7,211 bases of DNA from an uncultured Lysobacter sp. (GCA_946479915.1 CAMLHR010000060.1:1-7211); one strand, 5' to 3'; positions 1-6,491 are shown, numbered from the stretch's first letter. Made by a program: numbers and translations. Notes: generated by a model from the sequence alone, not told the origin.

Positions 1-2
1 GC

Positions 3-119
3 CTCATCGAGACGCTGCTGGTCGTCGGCGGGTCCACGGGCACGCTGGGATCGATCACGATGAACCCGCAGGGAGGCGCCGCCCGGCGCATCTCCTGGCG
101 CGAGATCCTGAGGGACTGA
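3..119 (+). CDS. C-terminal tail of a pilus gene, probably PilY1 (partial, 5' end outside window)
   Basis: An open frame enters from the left edge and runs 38 codons to TGA at 117-119. It ends in a basic tail, ARRISWREILRD. Two things point to PilY1, the calcium-binding tip adhesin and assembly factor of type IV pili. First, a PilE-class pilin starts one base after the stop, and pilY1-pilE is the usual order in Pseudomonas and Xanthomonas minor-pilin operons. Second, many PilY1 proteins finish with a short arginine-containing motif followed by SW and an acidic/aliphatic ending. The visible piece contains no diagnostic domain such as the beta-propeller or calcium loop, so the identity is inferred from context. 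It could also be the tail of another secreted or pilus protein. The reading frame itself is well supported by GC-rich third positions and by its close coupling to the next gene. Confidence 0.55.
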   Translation, partial: LIETLLVVGGSTGTLGSITMNPQGGAARRISWREILRD

Positions 120-120
120 C

Positions 121-537
121 ATGACGCACCGAGGCAGGCCGGCCGGCTTCACCCTCATCGAGCTGCTGATCGCGATCGCGGTCGTCGGCATCCTGATGGC
201 GGCCGCGGTGGCGAGCTACGAGTTCGCGATGACGAAGACCCGGCGGGCGGCCGCGGAAGGCTGCCTCGCCGAAGCGGCGCAGGCCGTGGAGCGCCACTAC
301 ACGCTGCAACTCTCGTACGCGACGGCGACGCTGGACGGTTGCTCCGGCGAGGTCTCGGCGCACTACGCGGTCGGCTTCGCCGCCGGCGAGCCGACGCAGG
401 ACACGTTCCGCATCGAGGCCGTCCCGCAAGGGCGCCAGGCCGAGGCCGACGCGGCCTGCGGCACGCTGTCGATCGACCACACCGGCGTCAGGCGCGCCGG
501 CGACGGGAGCGAGGAGGCCTTCGAGGCCTGCTGGTGA
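121..537 (+). CDS. pilE: PilE-like type IV minor pilin
   Basis: This 138-residue prepilin has a short basic leader cleaved at G9^F10 (AG^FTLIELLIAIA), Glu14 as the conserved Glu5 of the mature pilin, and one hydrophobic helix at about residues 10-32. Basic residues KTRRAAAE follow, as in PilE/ComP-type pilins. The soluble part has the family pattern: AVERHYTLQLSYA at about 55-67, then a beta region, then an ACGTLSIDHTG block at 112-122 and a terminal CW. Four cysteines (48, 74, 113, 137) are present; 113 and 137 fit the C-terminal disulphide loop of PilE proteins. The protein should sit in the inner membrane until PilD processes it and it joins the pilus. The ATG is one base after the previous stop, with AGGGA at 111-115 as ribosome site, so co-translation with the upstream gene is likely. 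Length is normal for the family. Confidence 0.88.
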   Translation: MTHRGRPAGFTLIELLIAIAVVGILMAAAVASYEFAMTKTRRAAAEGCLAEAAQAVERHYTLQLSYATATLDGCSGEVSAHYAVGFAAGEPTQDTFRIEAVPQGRQAEADAACGTLSIDHTGVRRAGDGSEEAFEACW

Positions 538-543
538 CGCGAC

Positions 544-966
544 TCAGTTCCAGCAGCGGTCCACGCCGGTGCTGGTGGTCTTGTCCACCTGGCCGGCCGG
601 GTCGTTGTTGTTGTTGCCGTCGATCCTGAGCAGGAAGTTCCCGCAACGGTCGCCCACCTGCGCGCCCTTCGGCGTCGCGGTGAGCAGCACGTCGGTGCCG
701 TCGTTCGCCGACACGCTGTACGTGTAGTGCTCGTAGCCGTTGTTGAAGGTCGCGCCGCCGACGTCGGCAAGCGTGCCGTACGTGGCATGGTTCGCGCGCC
801 ACTTCTCCTGGCGCAGCATCAGGTCGGACAGCGTCGAGATGGCCTCGGACCGCCGGCTCTTCGCGAGCTGCTCCCCGAACATCGGGATGGCGATCGCGGC
901 GAGGATCGCGATGACGACGATCACGATCATCAGTTCGATCAGCGTGAAACCTGCGTGGCGCTTCAT
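544..966 (-). CDS. Second PilE-like type IV pilin, minus strand
   Basis: This 140-residue prepilin has leader MKRHAG^FTLIELMIVIVVIAILAA, Glu11 as mature Glu5, and a near-perfect PilE/PilA-class transmembrane helix at 7-29. It continues with GEQLAKSRRSEA and LMLRQEKWRANHATYGTL, the usual PilE alpha1-C and loop region. The C-terminal part has LLTATPKGAQVGDRCGNF (about 94-111) and ends in DRCWN, giving C108 and C138 as a probable disulphide loop. Inside that loop is a run of four asparagines, GNNNND. The ATG at 966-964 has a strong ribosome site, GGAGG at 979-975, with 8 bases of spacing. The gene stands alone on its strand, convergent with the PilE gene at 121-537 and divergent from the operon starting at 1159. 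It may be an alternative minor or major pilin subunit; sequence alone does not decide which. Confidence 0.9.
   Translation of the reverse strand: MKRHAGFTLIELMIVIVVIAILAAIAIPMFGEQLAKSRRSEAISTLSDLMLRQEKWRANHATYGTLADVGGATFNNGYEHYTYSVSANDGTDVLLTATPKGAQVGDRCGNFLLRIDGNNNNDPAGQVDKTTSTGVDRCWN
604..615. repeat. (GTT)4 trinucleotide repeat inside the minus-strand pilin
   Basis: Four perfect GTT units on the plus strand read as AAC codons on the minus strand and encode the NNNN run in the C-terminal disulphide loop of the 544-966 pilin. Changes in copy number would alter the loop by whole residues without shifting the frame. Confidence 0.7.
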
Positions 967-1158
967 GGCGACCCCCTCCCCGGTGTCGGCGGAATCCTAC
1001 CATCGGAGATTCCTACCATCGGAGATCGGCCGACCCGCGACCGTGACCGGGCGCACAGTCGCGGGGGGCGCCGGTCGGGAACCGGCCGCCGTTCGTCGTC
1101 CCCGGGTTGCGGCGCGCTGCCCCGCTTGGTGAGATGCCTGCGGGGCAACAACACGGCG
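967..1158. promoter_or_regulatory. Divergent intergenic region between the minus-strand pilin and the four-gene operon
   Basis: This stretch separates two gene starts facing away from each other, so it should hold promoters for both. On the minus side, TGGTAGGAT (1002-994) resembles an extended -10 element and lies about 28 bases from the pilin ATG, but no -35 is recognisable. On the plus side, TTGCGG (1107-1112) and TGAGAT (1130-1135) are spaced by 17 bases but match the sigma-70 consensus poorly. I searched by eye for a sigma-54 (GG-N10-GC) element of the kind that drives pilA genes and found no convincing match. A perfect hairpin, GCCGGT/ACCGGC with a 5-base loop, lies at 1070-1086 but lacks a T-tract, so it is not an obvious terminator. 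The promoter assignments are weak. Confidence 0.4.
995..1026. repeat. Perfect 16-bp tandem duplication
   Basis: TCCTACCATCGGAGAT occurs twice head to tail at 995-1010 and 1011-1026 with no mismatch. The repeat lies 29 bases upstream of the minus-strand pilin start and duplicates the candidate extended -10 of that gene, TGGTAGGA read on the minus strand. It may be a duplicated promoter or operator half, or a recent replication-slippage product. Confidence 0.85.
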
Positions 1159-1761
1159 ATGCCGATGCGTATGCGCGCCACGGGCTTCACCCTCATCGAA
1201 CTGCTGGTCACCGTCGCGGTCCTGGCGATCCTGCTGGCGGTCGCCGTGCCGTCGTTCACGGCCTACCGGCAGCGGACGATGCTCGAGGGCGCCTCCGAGC
1301 AGCTCGTGTCCGCCTGGAACACGGCCCGGTTCGAGGCCCTGCGCCGGGACCAGCTCCTGAAGGTGAGCCTGGTCAACGCCTCGGGCGATTTCTGCATCGG
1401 GGTCAGCGAGACGGCCAATCCGGCCGACAGCACGGCCTGCGACTGCTTCGAGGCGGACCCGACCGCGGCGGACTTCTGCGCGGTGTCCGTGTATCCGGGC
1501 GCCACGGGGGACTGGAACGGCGTCACCGCCGTCGGCACGCCGACGCTCGGCAACAACACCGGCGTCGCGGTGATCGACCCCAAGCGCGGCGGCATCACCG
1601 ACAGCAGCGACTGGGGCGGGATCGCGCTCAAGGCGCCGGACGGCGGCCAGGACTACCGCCTGAACTTCTACGTCGACACCCGGGGCCGCGCGGTGACCTG
1701 CGAGCCGTCCGATGCGCCGGACAAGATGCCGCGCTTCACCAACCGGAGGTGCTCGCTGTGA
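1159..1761 (+). CDS. GspH/FimT-family pseudopilin, first gene of the operon
   Basis: This 200-residue prepilin has leader MPMRMRATG^FTLIELLVTVAVLAILLAVAVPSF, Glu14 as mature Glu5, and a membrane helix at about 10-32. The segment after the helix, EGASEQLVSAWNTARFEALRRDQLLKVSL, is the typical GspH/FimT amphipathic helix and first strand. A later block around 136-155, GVAVIDPKRGGITD, and the C-terminal VDTRGRAVTCE followed by PRFTNRRCSL fit the family. Members belong to the minor-pilin tip complex that primes pilus assembly. A cysteine-rich insert, CDCFEADPTAADFC at 94-107, is unusual. ATG 1159 was chosen because it gives a normal short leader; ATG 1165 and ATG 1171 in the same frame are possible and leave the mature protein unchanged. 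No strong ribosome site precedes it (GGGG at 1142-1145 is distant). Its stop overlaps the next gene's start. Confidence 0.88.
   Translation: MPMRMRATGFTLIELLVTVAVLAILLAVAVPSFTAYRQRTMLEGASEQLVSAWNTARFEALRRDQLLKVSLVNASGDFCIGVSETANPADSTACDCFEADPTAADFCAVSVYPGATGDWNGVTAVGTPTLGNNTGVAVIDPKRGGITDSSDWGGIALKAPDGGQDYRLNFYVDTRGRAVTCEPSDAPDKMPRFTNRRCSL
1745..1750 (+). promoter_or_regulatory. Ribosome binding site that fixes the GTG start of pilW
   Basis: GGAGGT inside the end of the upstream coding region lies 7 bases before GTG 1758. The next in-frame ATG (1803) falls within the transmembrane segment and would remove the leader peptide, so the GTG is the only sensible start. Confidence 0.75.
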
Positions 1762-2540
1762 GCGCCCGCCGCCACGCGGCCGGCTTCAGCCTGGTCGAGC
1801 TGATGGTGGCGCTCGTCGCCGGCCTGGTCGTGGTCGGCGCCATGCTCGCCTTCACCATCAGCAGCGTCCGGGCCAATTCGGACTACGTGCAGTCGGCGCG
1901 GCTGACCCAGGAGCTGCGCACGATCAGCCAACACATCGCCGACGAGCTGCGCCGCGCCGGCTACGACGAGGACGCCATGTCCTACGTGGCCACGACGTCG
2001 GCCACGGCGTTCTCCGAGTTCTCGCCGGTGCTGGTGGACACGTCGACCGCGGGGGCGCACTGCATCGTCTACGCCTACGACCGCAGTCCCGGCACGGCCG
2101 GCCAGATCGACCTCGCCAACGCGGAGGTGCGCGCCATCCGCCGCACGACCGCCACGATCGGCGGCGAGACCGTCGGGGTGATCGAGGCCGGGGAGAGCAG
2201 CGCGGGCAACTCGCCGGCCTGCGACGGCGCGAGCCCCGACTACGCCAAGTACCCGGTGCCGTGCGCCGCCAGCGGCTGGTGTGCGCTGAGCGATCCGCGC
2301 GCGATCGACATCGAGGCCTTCACCGTCGACGTCGACGGCGATGGCGACTCCAGCCATGGCGCCCAGGAGATCACCGCCACCGGCTACACCCCGATGCAGA
2401 TCCGCGAGATCAAGTTCACCCTCACCGGACACCTGCGCAGCGACACGGACACGTCGCGCACGGTGTCCTCCAACGTCAAGGTGCGCGCGAACTGCCTGCG
2501 CGCGCTCGTCGCCGACTGCAGCGAAGCCCCGACGCCATGA
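1758..2540 (+). CDS. pilW: PilW-family minor pilin (GspJ class)
   Basis: This 260-residue prepilin starts at GTG, overlapping the previous stop by four bases (GTGA). The leader is MSARRHAAG^FSLVELMVALVAGLVVVGAMLAF, with Glu14 as mature Glu5 and a helix at about 10-33. The following LTQELRTISQHIADELRRAGYDE (about 49-71) is the conserved PilW/GspJ helix. YAYDRSPGTAGQID and the C-terminal MQIREIKFTLTGHLRSDTD with TVSSNVKVRAN are characteristic of PilW proteins. PilW is a low-abundance inner-membrane and pilus-tip subunit that forms a priming complex with FimT/FimU, PilV and PilX. Length is normal to slightly short. Its TGA overlaps the next ATG (ATGA at 2537-2540), so translational coupling is expected at both ends. 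Confidence 0.92.
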   Translation: MSARRHAAGFSLVELMVALVAGLVVVGAMLAFTISSVRANSDYVQSARLTQELRTISQHIADELRRAGYDEDAMSYVATTSATAFSEFSPVLVDTSTAGAHCIVYAYDRSPGTAGQIDLANAEVRAIRRTTATIGGETVGVIEAGESSAGNSPACDGASPDYAKYPVPCAASGWCALSDPRAIDIEAFTVDVDGDGDSSHGAQEITATGYTPMQIREIKFTLTGHLRSDTDTSRTVSSNVKVRANCLRALVADCSEAPTP

Positions 2541-4141
2541 CCAGACCCGATCGCATCCCTCCCGGCCAGCGCGGCGTCTCGACGCTCGCGGTCACCCTGA
2601 TCCTGCTGGTGATCATCACCGCGATGGTGCTGTTCTCCACCAGCGTGGGCTACTTCGAGCAGCGCACGACGACCAACCAGAACCGCGCGCGCATCGCGGA
2701 GCAGTCCGCCGAGTACGCGCTCGCGCTGGCGGGCGAGTACCTGAAGGCGAACCGCGACCGGCTGATCTCGGACGAAGTCGCCGACGGCGGCTGGTTCGCG
2801 ACGGGTTCGGAGCACTGGGCCAGTTGCGCCGACGTGGCCAGTCCGCCGGCGGGCCATCCCTGCCTGTCCGAACGCGACGCGACCCGGCGCGCGCAGCTCT
2901 ATTTCTGGACCGTGGACGGGACGGTCGACGGGTCCAGGGAGCTCCCGTACACCAGCGTGATCCCGGCGGCCGCGCAGGTCGAGGACGGCGTTGGCGGCGA
3001 TGCGGACTTCGCGGCCGACACCGCGGTCGGCGCCTTGCTCTGCCGCCTGGACACCACCGACCTGACCAACGTGCATTGCGCCCTCGAGCCGGTGTCGGGC
3101 AACCGCATCACCCTGACCCTCGTGTCGCAGGCCTCGCTGACCGGCGAGGGATCGGATTCGATCGTCAAGGAGGCGTGGGCCACCTACAACACCTTCATGC
3201 CCAGCGCCGCCGTGCCCCTGGTCGCCAGCGGCCTGGTCAAGGGCCTGGGCAACGCGCAGATCGTCGCGGCGCCGAACGCGGGCGGCTACGGCCTGCCGGC
3301 CTCGATCTGGACGCCGCAGGACGCCGATGTCTACACCAACGGCAGCGTGACGACCTGCCACATCGGCGACTTCCTCAAGGGGACGCCCGAGAACGAACTG
3401 AAGACCACCTGCGCGACCACCGACGACTGCACCTGCAGCGGCGGCAGCAGCTCGGAGTTCCTGTCCGGCCACATCGGGCCGGTCAAGCGCGAGATGGAGG
3501 ACATCGTGGACAAGGACGGCGGGCTCGGCGTGCTGCCCGACCTGCAGTTCTTCCCCGGCGAGGACGCCAGCGGCGTGGAGCTCGACAAGCCGACCGACCC
3601 GACGGACGACTCGCTGTTCGAGTTCACCTTCAACATCGACTACCAGGCCGCCGAGGACGCGGTCGGCATCACCCTCGAGACGTGCGGCGACACGGGGACG
3701 CAGAACTGCGTCGACTACGCCATGCGCGAGGAGTTCGACGCGGACATCGCGGCGTCCTGCGCCGACCTCACGACGGCATCGTCCGGCATCATCTACATCC
3801 CCACGGGGTGCACTGAGATCCCGAACAACGTGGGCACCCCGGAGAACCCGGCGATCGTGGTCATCCACCAGCCCTCGGGCACGGACCTGCAGCTCAACAG
3901 CAACGTCGTCTTCTACGGGATGATGTTCGTCCACAGCGACGACAACACCGCGCAGGTCAAGGGCAACGGCGACATCAAGATCTTCGGCGCCATGATCGTC
4001 GAGGGCGACGTGGAGATCAGCGGCAACATCACCATCGTCTACGACGACACGTCGGTCAGCGGCGACACGCACAAACTGCCGGCCAGCGCGCGCTTCGGCC
4101 GCGTCGCGGGCTCCTGGCTCGACGCCGGCGTCGCATTCTGA
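2537..4141 (+). CDS. pilX: Enlarged PilX-like minor pilin (PilX N-terminal domain plus long C-terminal domain)
   Basis: This 534-residue protein starts at ATG overlapping the pilW stop. Residues 10-36 (GQRGVSTLAVTLILLVIITAM...) form one membrane helix after QRG. The segment to about 75, with QRTTTNQNRARIAEQSAEYALALA, matches the PilX N-terminal domain. As in other PilX/GspK-class proteins, the position-5 glutamate is absent. Classical PilX is under 200 residues, so about 350 residues are extra. The middle carries cysteines at 97, 109, 169, 181, 274, 292, 298 and 300; more lie at 383, 391, 408 and 425. Residues about 437-505 alternate short beta strands with N/G turns (LQLNSNVVFYGMMF, VKGNGDIKIFGAMIVEGDVEISGNITI). 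This resembles the right-handed beta-helix or bactofilin-like ending seen in some long PilX-type proteins. It probably acts at the pilus tip; the role of the extra domain is unknown. Confidence 0.85.
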   Translation: MTRPDRIPPGQRGVSTLAVTLILLVIITAMVLFSTSVGYFEQRTTTNQNRARIAEQSAEYALALAGEYLKANRDRLISDEVADGGWFATGSEHWASCADVASPPAGHPCLSERDATRRAQLYFWTVDGTVDGSRELPYTSVIPAAAQVEDGVGGDADFAADTAVGALLCRLDTTDLTNVHCALEPVSGNRITLTLVSQASLTGEGSDSIVKEAWATYNTFMPSAAVPLVASGLVKGLGNAQIVAAPNAGGYGLPASIWTPQDADVYTNGSVTTCHIGDFLKGTPENELKTTCATTDDCTCSGGSSSEFLSGHIGPVKREMEDIVDKDGGLGVLPDLQFFPGEDASGVELDKPTDPTDDSLFEFTFNIDYQAAEDAVGITLETCGDTGTQNCVDYAMREEFDADIAASCADLTTASSGIIYIPTGCTEIPNNVGTPENPAIVVIHQPSGTDLQLNSNVVFYGMMFVHSDDNTAQVKGNGDIKIFGAMIVEGDVEISGNITIVYDDTSVSGDTHKLPASARFGRVAGSWLDAGVAF

Positions 4142-4151
4142 GGAACCCGCC

Positions 4152-6491
4152 ATGCATTCCAATCGCGCATCCCGCAGCCCCGGCTTCAGCCTGATCGAGG
4201 TCCTCGTCTCGGTCGTGGTGATGAGCTTCGGGCTGCTGTCCCTGGCGGCGCTGCAGAGCGCGCTGTTCAAGGCCGGGGCCGAATCGCGCGCCCAGTCGGC
4301 CGCGCTCGCGCTGGCGACCGAGAAGATCGAGTACTTCGAGGGGTACCGTGACCGCGCCGAGTTCCAGTCCTACACCGACGGGAACGACGCCGCGGTGACC
4401 ATCGACGGCGTCGCCTACACCCGCACGTGGACCGTGGACCGGTTCGCCTACCCGGAAGCCGGTGGCAGCTTCGCCGCGGTCGCGGACACGGGCGAGACCG
4501 CCGCGAACCATGTCACCAACAACGAGTTCAAGCGGATCCAGGTCGCGGTGGCCTGGACCGACGCGACCGGCGCATCGCAGCAGGTGCAGCTGGAAACCGC
4601 GATCGCGGCGCTGTCCCCGCAGGACACCGCGAAGGTCGCCAAGGTGGCCAGCACCGGGGGGCCGCGCGGCCCGGAGATCATCATCGTCAACCCGGCGAGC
4701 GAGGAAGGCGTCATCCCGATCGCGGTCGGCGACGGGTCCGACACCGCCGCGACCAATCCCAAGCCGGAGGTCGCCGGCAAGAGCAACAGCCAGCGCGTGA
4801 TCGAGACCCGGTTCGACGTGCTGACCTACGCGGCACTGAGCGGCAGCGAGGCGCTGGCCCAGTCGCGCGTCGAGACCATCGTGGCCGGCTGCACCTGCGA
4901 CTACGACAATGCGCCGGCCGGCAACGGCAAGCGCCCCACCTACTGGAACGGCCTGCGCTACGTCGTGCCCGACGACGCGACGACGGCCGCGGCCGCGGGC
5001 GTCGCGACGGGCGTGGAAGTGCAGAGCTCGCAATGCGACATCTGCTGCCGCGACCACCACGACCCGGCGGGCGTCGTCGGGGCGAAGTTCGACCCGCGCA
5101 GGGCGAGCCACGAGTCGCACCAGCTGTACGACACCCAGACCGGCCTGCTGGGCGATCCCACCACGAGCGGCGAGTACACCGAATCGTGCCGCCTCATCCG
5201 CGTGGACGGCGTCTTCCGCGTCGCCGCCGACATGTACAACGACTACATGAACCTCCTGGCGACCGACAACGGCGCCAGCGATTCGGTGAGCGACTACGTG
5301 CCGACCGCGGCGGCGACCGCCAACTACCAGAACTTCGTGCTGCAGTACCTCGAGGACAAGTTCGTCGACGGAAATGCCGGGACCTACAACGTGCTGATCG
5401 ACCCGGACGGGGCCGAGGTCCAGGCGCTGGAGACCACCTATTCCCTCAACGTGCCGACCGATCCCATCCCGATCGCGCGGCCGTCCGAGGTCGACGGCGC
5501 CTCCAGCCTGAAGTGGCTGCACAACCGGGGCCTGTACATCGACTACCTGGAGGACGAGGCCCTGCAGGCGATCAACGAGGCGAAGGAGGATTGCGAGGGG
5601 ACGGGCGACGCGGAGCCGACCGCGGCCCAGATGCGCACCTGCGTGCTGCGCGTGCTGCCGTTCACCACCATCAACCTGACCGAGCTCGCCAACTGGTCGC
5701 CGTCCGTCGGCGACGAGATCGTCGTGTCCAACAACGACTTCCGCACCAGCCTGGATTCCGACGTGCCCGTGCGCGGCAAGGTAGTGCCCGGCAGCAGCCC
5801 GAGCCCCAACACCGAGACCGATGCCGTCGCGTCCATGCGGAAGTCGAACTCCGGCGTGGCGGTCATGCGGGGTGCGATCGACACGGACGACCTGGCGGCG
5901 CTCGACGACGAGCAGCCGTTCGAACCGGACGGCTCCTGGAGCGGCGCGGACAACGACGCGGGGTCAGGCGGCACCTTCATGATCCGGCTGGACGCGTACG
6001 AGTTCACCAACGTCAACCCGACCTTCAGCGTCGCCCCCGTGGCCACCTGCAACCCGGCGACCAGCGGCGCCACGCAGCCCAACCCGTTCACCTGCACGAC
6101 CCAGTACACGGGCGACGCGATGAACATCACCGTGGCGAACTACAACTACCAGATCAACCGGACGACCACCGACGACGTGACCTGCGTCGATTCCAACGGC
6201 GCCGATCCGCTGCCCTATCCGGGTTCGAGCTACACGGAGAAGGTGTGCCGCAACTACGCCGTCACCGGCGTCACCCGGAACGACGTGGCGATCGGGGCGA
6301 CGATCTCGGCCTCGAACGCCGGCAGCGTCGGCGAGACGACCACCGTGGGCGCGGGCACCGTCTCGCAAGGCGACGTCATCGGGCTCACGTTCGGCACGCC
6401 GTCCGACACCGAGCAGCCGGTGACGTGCACGTACAAGGGCAAGGGGACCAACATCAACCAGTACACGATCACGGTCGAGGACTGCCCCTAG
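4152..6491 (+). CDS. pilV: Very large PilV-like prepilin with cysteine-rich passenger region
   Basis: This 779-residue protein is coupled to the previous gene: AGGA at 4141-4144 overlaps that stop and lies 7 bases before ATG 4152. The leader is MHSNRASRSPG^FSLIEVLVSVVVMSFGLLSLAALQ, with Glu16 as mature Glu5. EVLVSVVVMSFGLLSLAALQ is typical of PilV/GspI. The ordinary pilin domain seems to end near residue 155 after FKRIQVAVAWTDATG and LETAIAAL. About 600 residues follow, whereas PilV proteins are normally under 250 in all. That region contains 14 cysteines, including CTC at 247-249 and CDICCRDHHD at 295-304. A Thr/Asn-rich, beta-strand-like C-terminus (about 610-779) has Cys 633, 648, 678, 699, 759 and 778. 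I do not recognise the passenger region. Display of a large domain at the pilus tip, perhaps as an adhesin or metal-binding module, is an inference. Confidence 0.87.
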   Translation: MHSNRASRSPGFSLIEVLVSVVVMSFGLLSLAALQSALFKAGAESRAQSAALALATEKIEYFEGYRDRAEFQSYTDGNDAAVTIDGVAYTRTWTVDRFAYPEAGGSFAAVADTGETAANHVTNNEFKRIQVAVAWTDATGASQQVQLETAIAALSPQDTAKVAKVASTGGPRGPEIIIVNPASEEGVIPIAVGDGSDTAATNPKPEVAGKSNSQRVIETRFDVLTYAALSGSEALAQSRVETIVAGCTCDYDNAPAGNGKRPTYWNGLRYVVPDDATTAAAAGVATGVEVQSSQCDICCRDHHDPAGVVGAKFDPRRASHESHQLYDTQTGLLGDPTTSGEYTESCRLIRVDGVFRVAADMYNDYMNLLATDNGASDSVSDYVPTAAATANYQNFVLQYLEDKFVDGNAGTYNVLIDPDGAEVQALETTYSLNVPTDPIPIARPSEVDGASSLKWLHNRGLYIDYLEDEALQAINEAKEDCEGTGDAEPTAAQMRTCVLRVLPFTTINLTELANWSPSVGDEIVVSNNDFRTSLDSDVPVRGKVVPGSSPSPNTETDAVASMRKSNSGVAVMRGAIDTDDLAALDDEQPFEPDGSWSGADNDAGSGGTFMIRLDAYEFTNVNPTFSVAPVATCNPATSGATQPNPFTCTTQYTGDAMNITVANYNYQINRTTTDDVTCVDSNGADPLPYPGSSYTEKVCRNYAVTGVTRNDVAIGATISASNAGSVGETTTVGAGTVSQGDVIGLTFGTPSDTEQPVTCTYKGKGTNINQYTITVEDCP

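Noticed and set aside
1070..1086. Hairpin GCCGGT/ACCGGC as a rho-independent terminator
   Set aside because: It has no T-tract on either strand, and no gene ends there.
727..1158. Upstream extension of the GspH-like gene's frame
   Set aside because: It runs antisense through the minus-strand pilin and would bury the prepilin leader far from the N-terminus; a start at 1159 (or 1165/1171) gives a normal leader.
145..1206. Near-identical 24-base segments at 145-168 and 1183-1206 as recombination repeats
   Set aside because: They encode the conserved FTLIELL leader motif in two pilin genes, so coding constraint explains the match.
1107..1757. Upstream ATG extension of the PilW frame
   Set aside because: The extension is an out-of-frame reading of the GspH-like gene; GTG 1758 has a strong ribosome site and yields the correct prepilin leader.
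2384..4270. 628-codon open frame on the minus strand opposite pilX
   Set aside because: It is a GC-rich antisense shadow: Arg/Val/Asp/Gly-rich, without domains or a ribosome site, and it lies opposite a well-supported PilX-like gene with overlapping start and stop signals.
4056..5522. 488-codon open frame on the minus strand opposite the PilV-like gene
   Set aside because: It shows the same low-complexity antisense composition and no recognisable motif; the plus-strand frame has a leader peptide and ribosome site.
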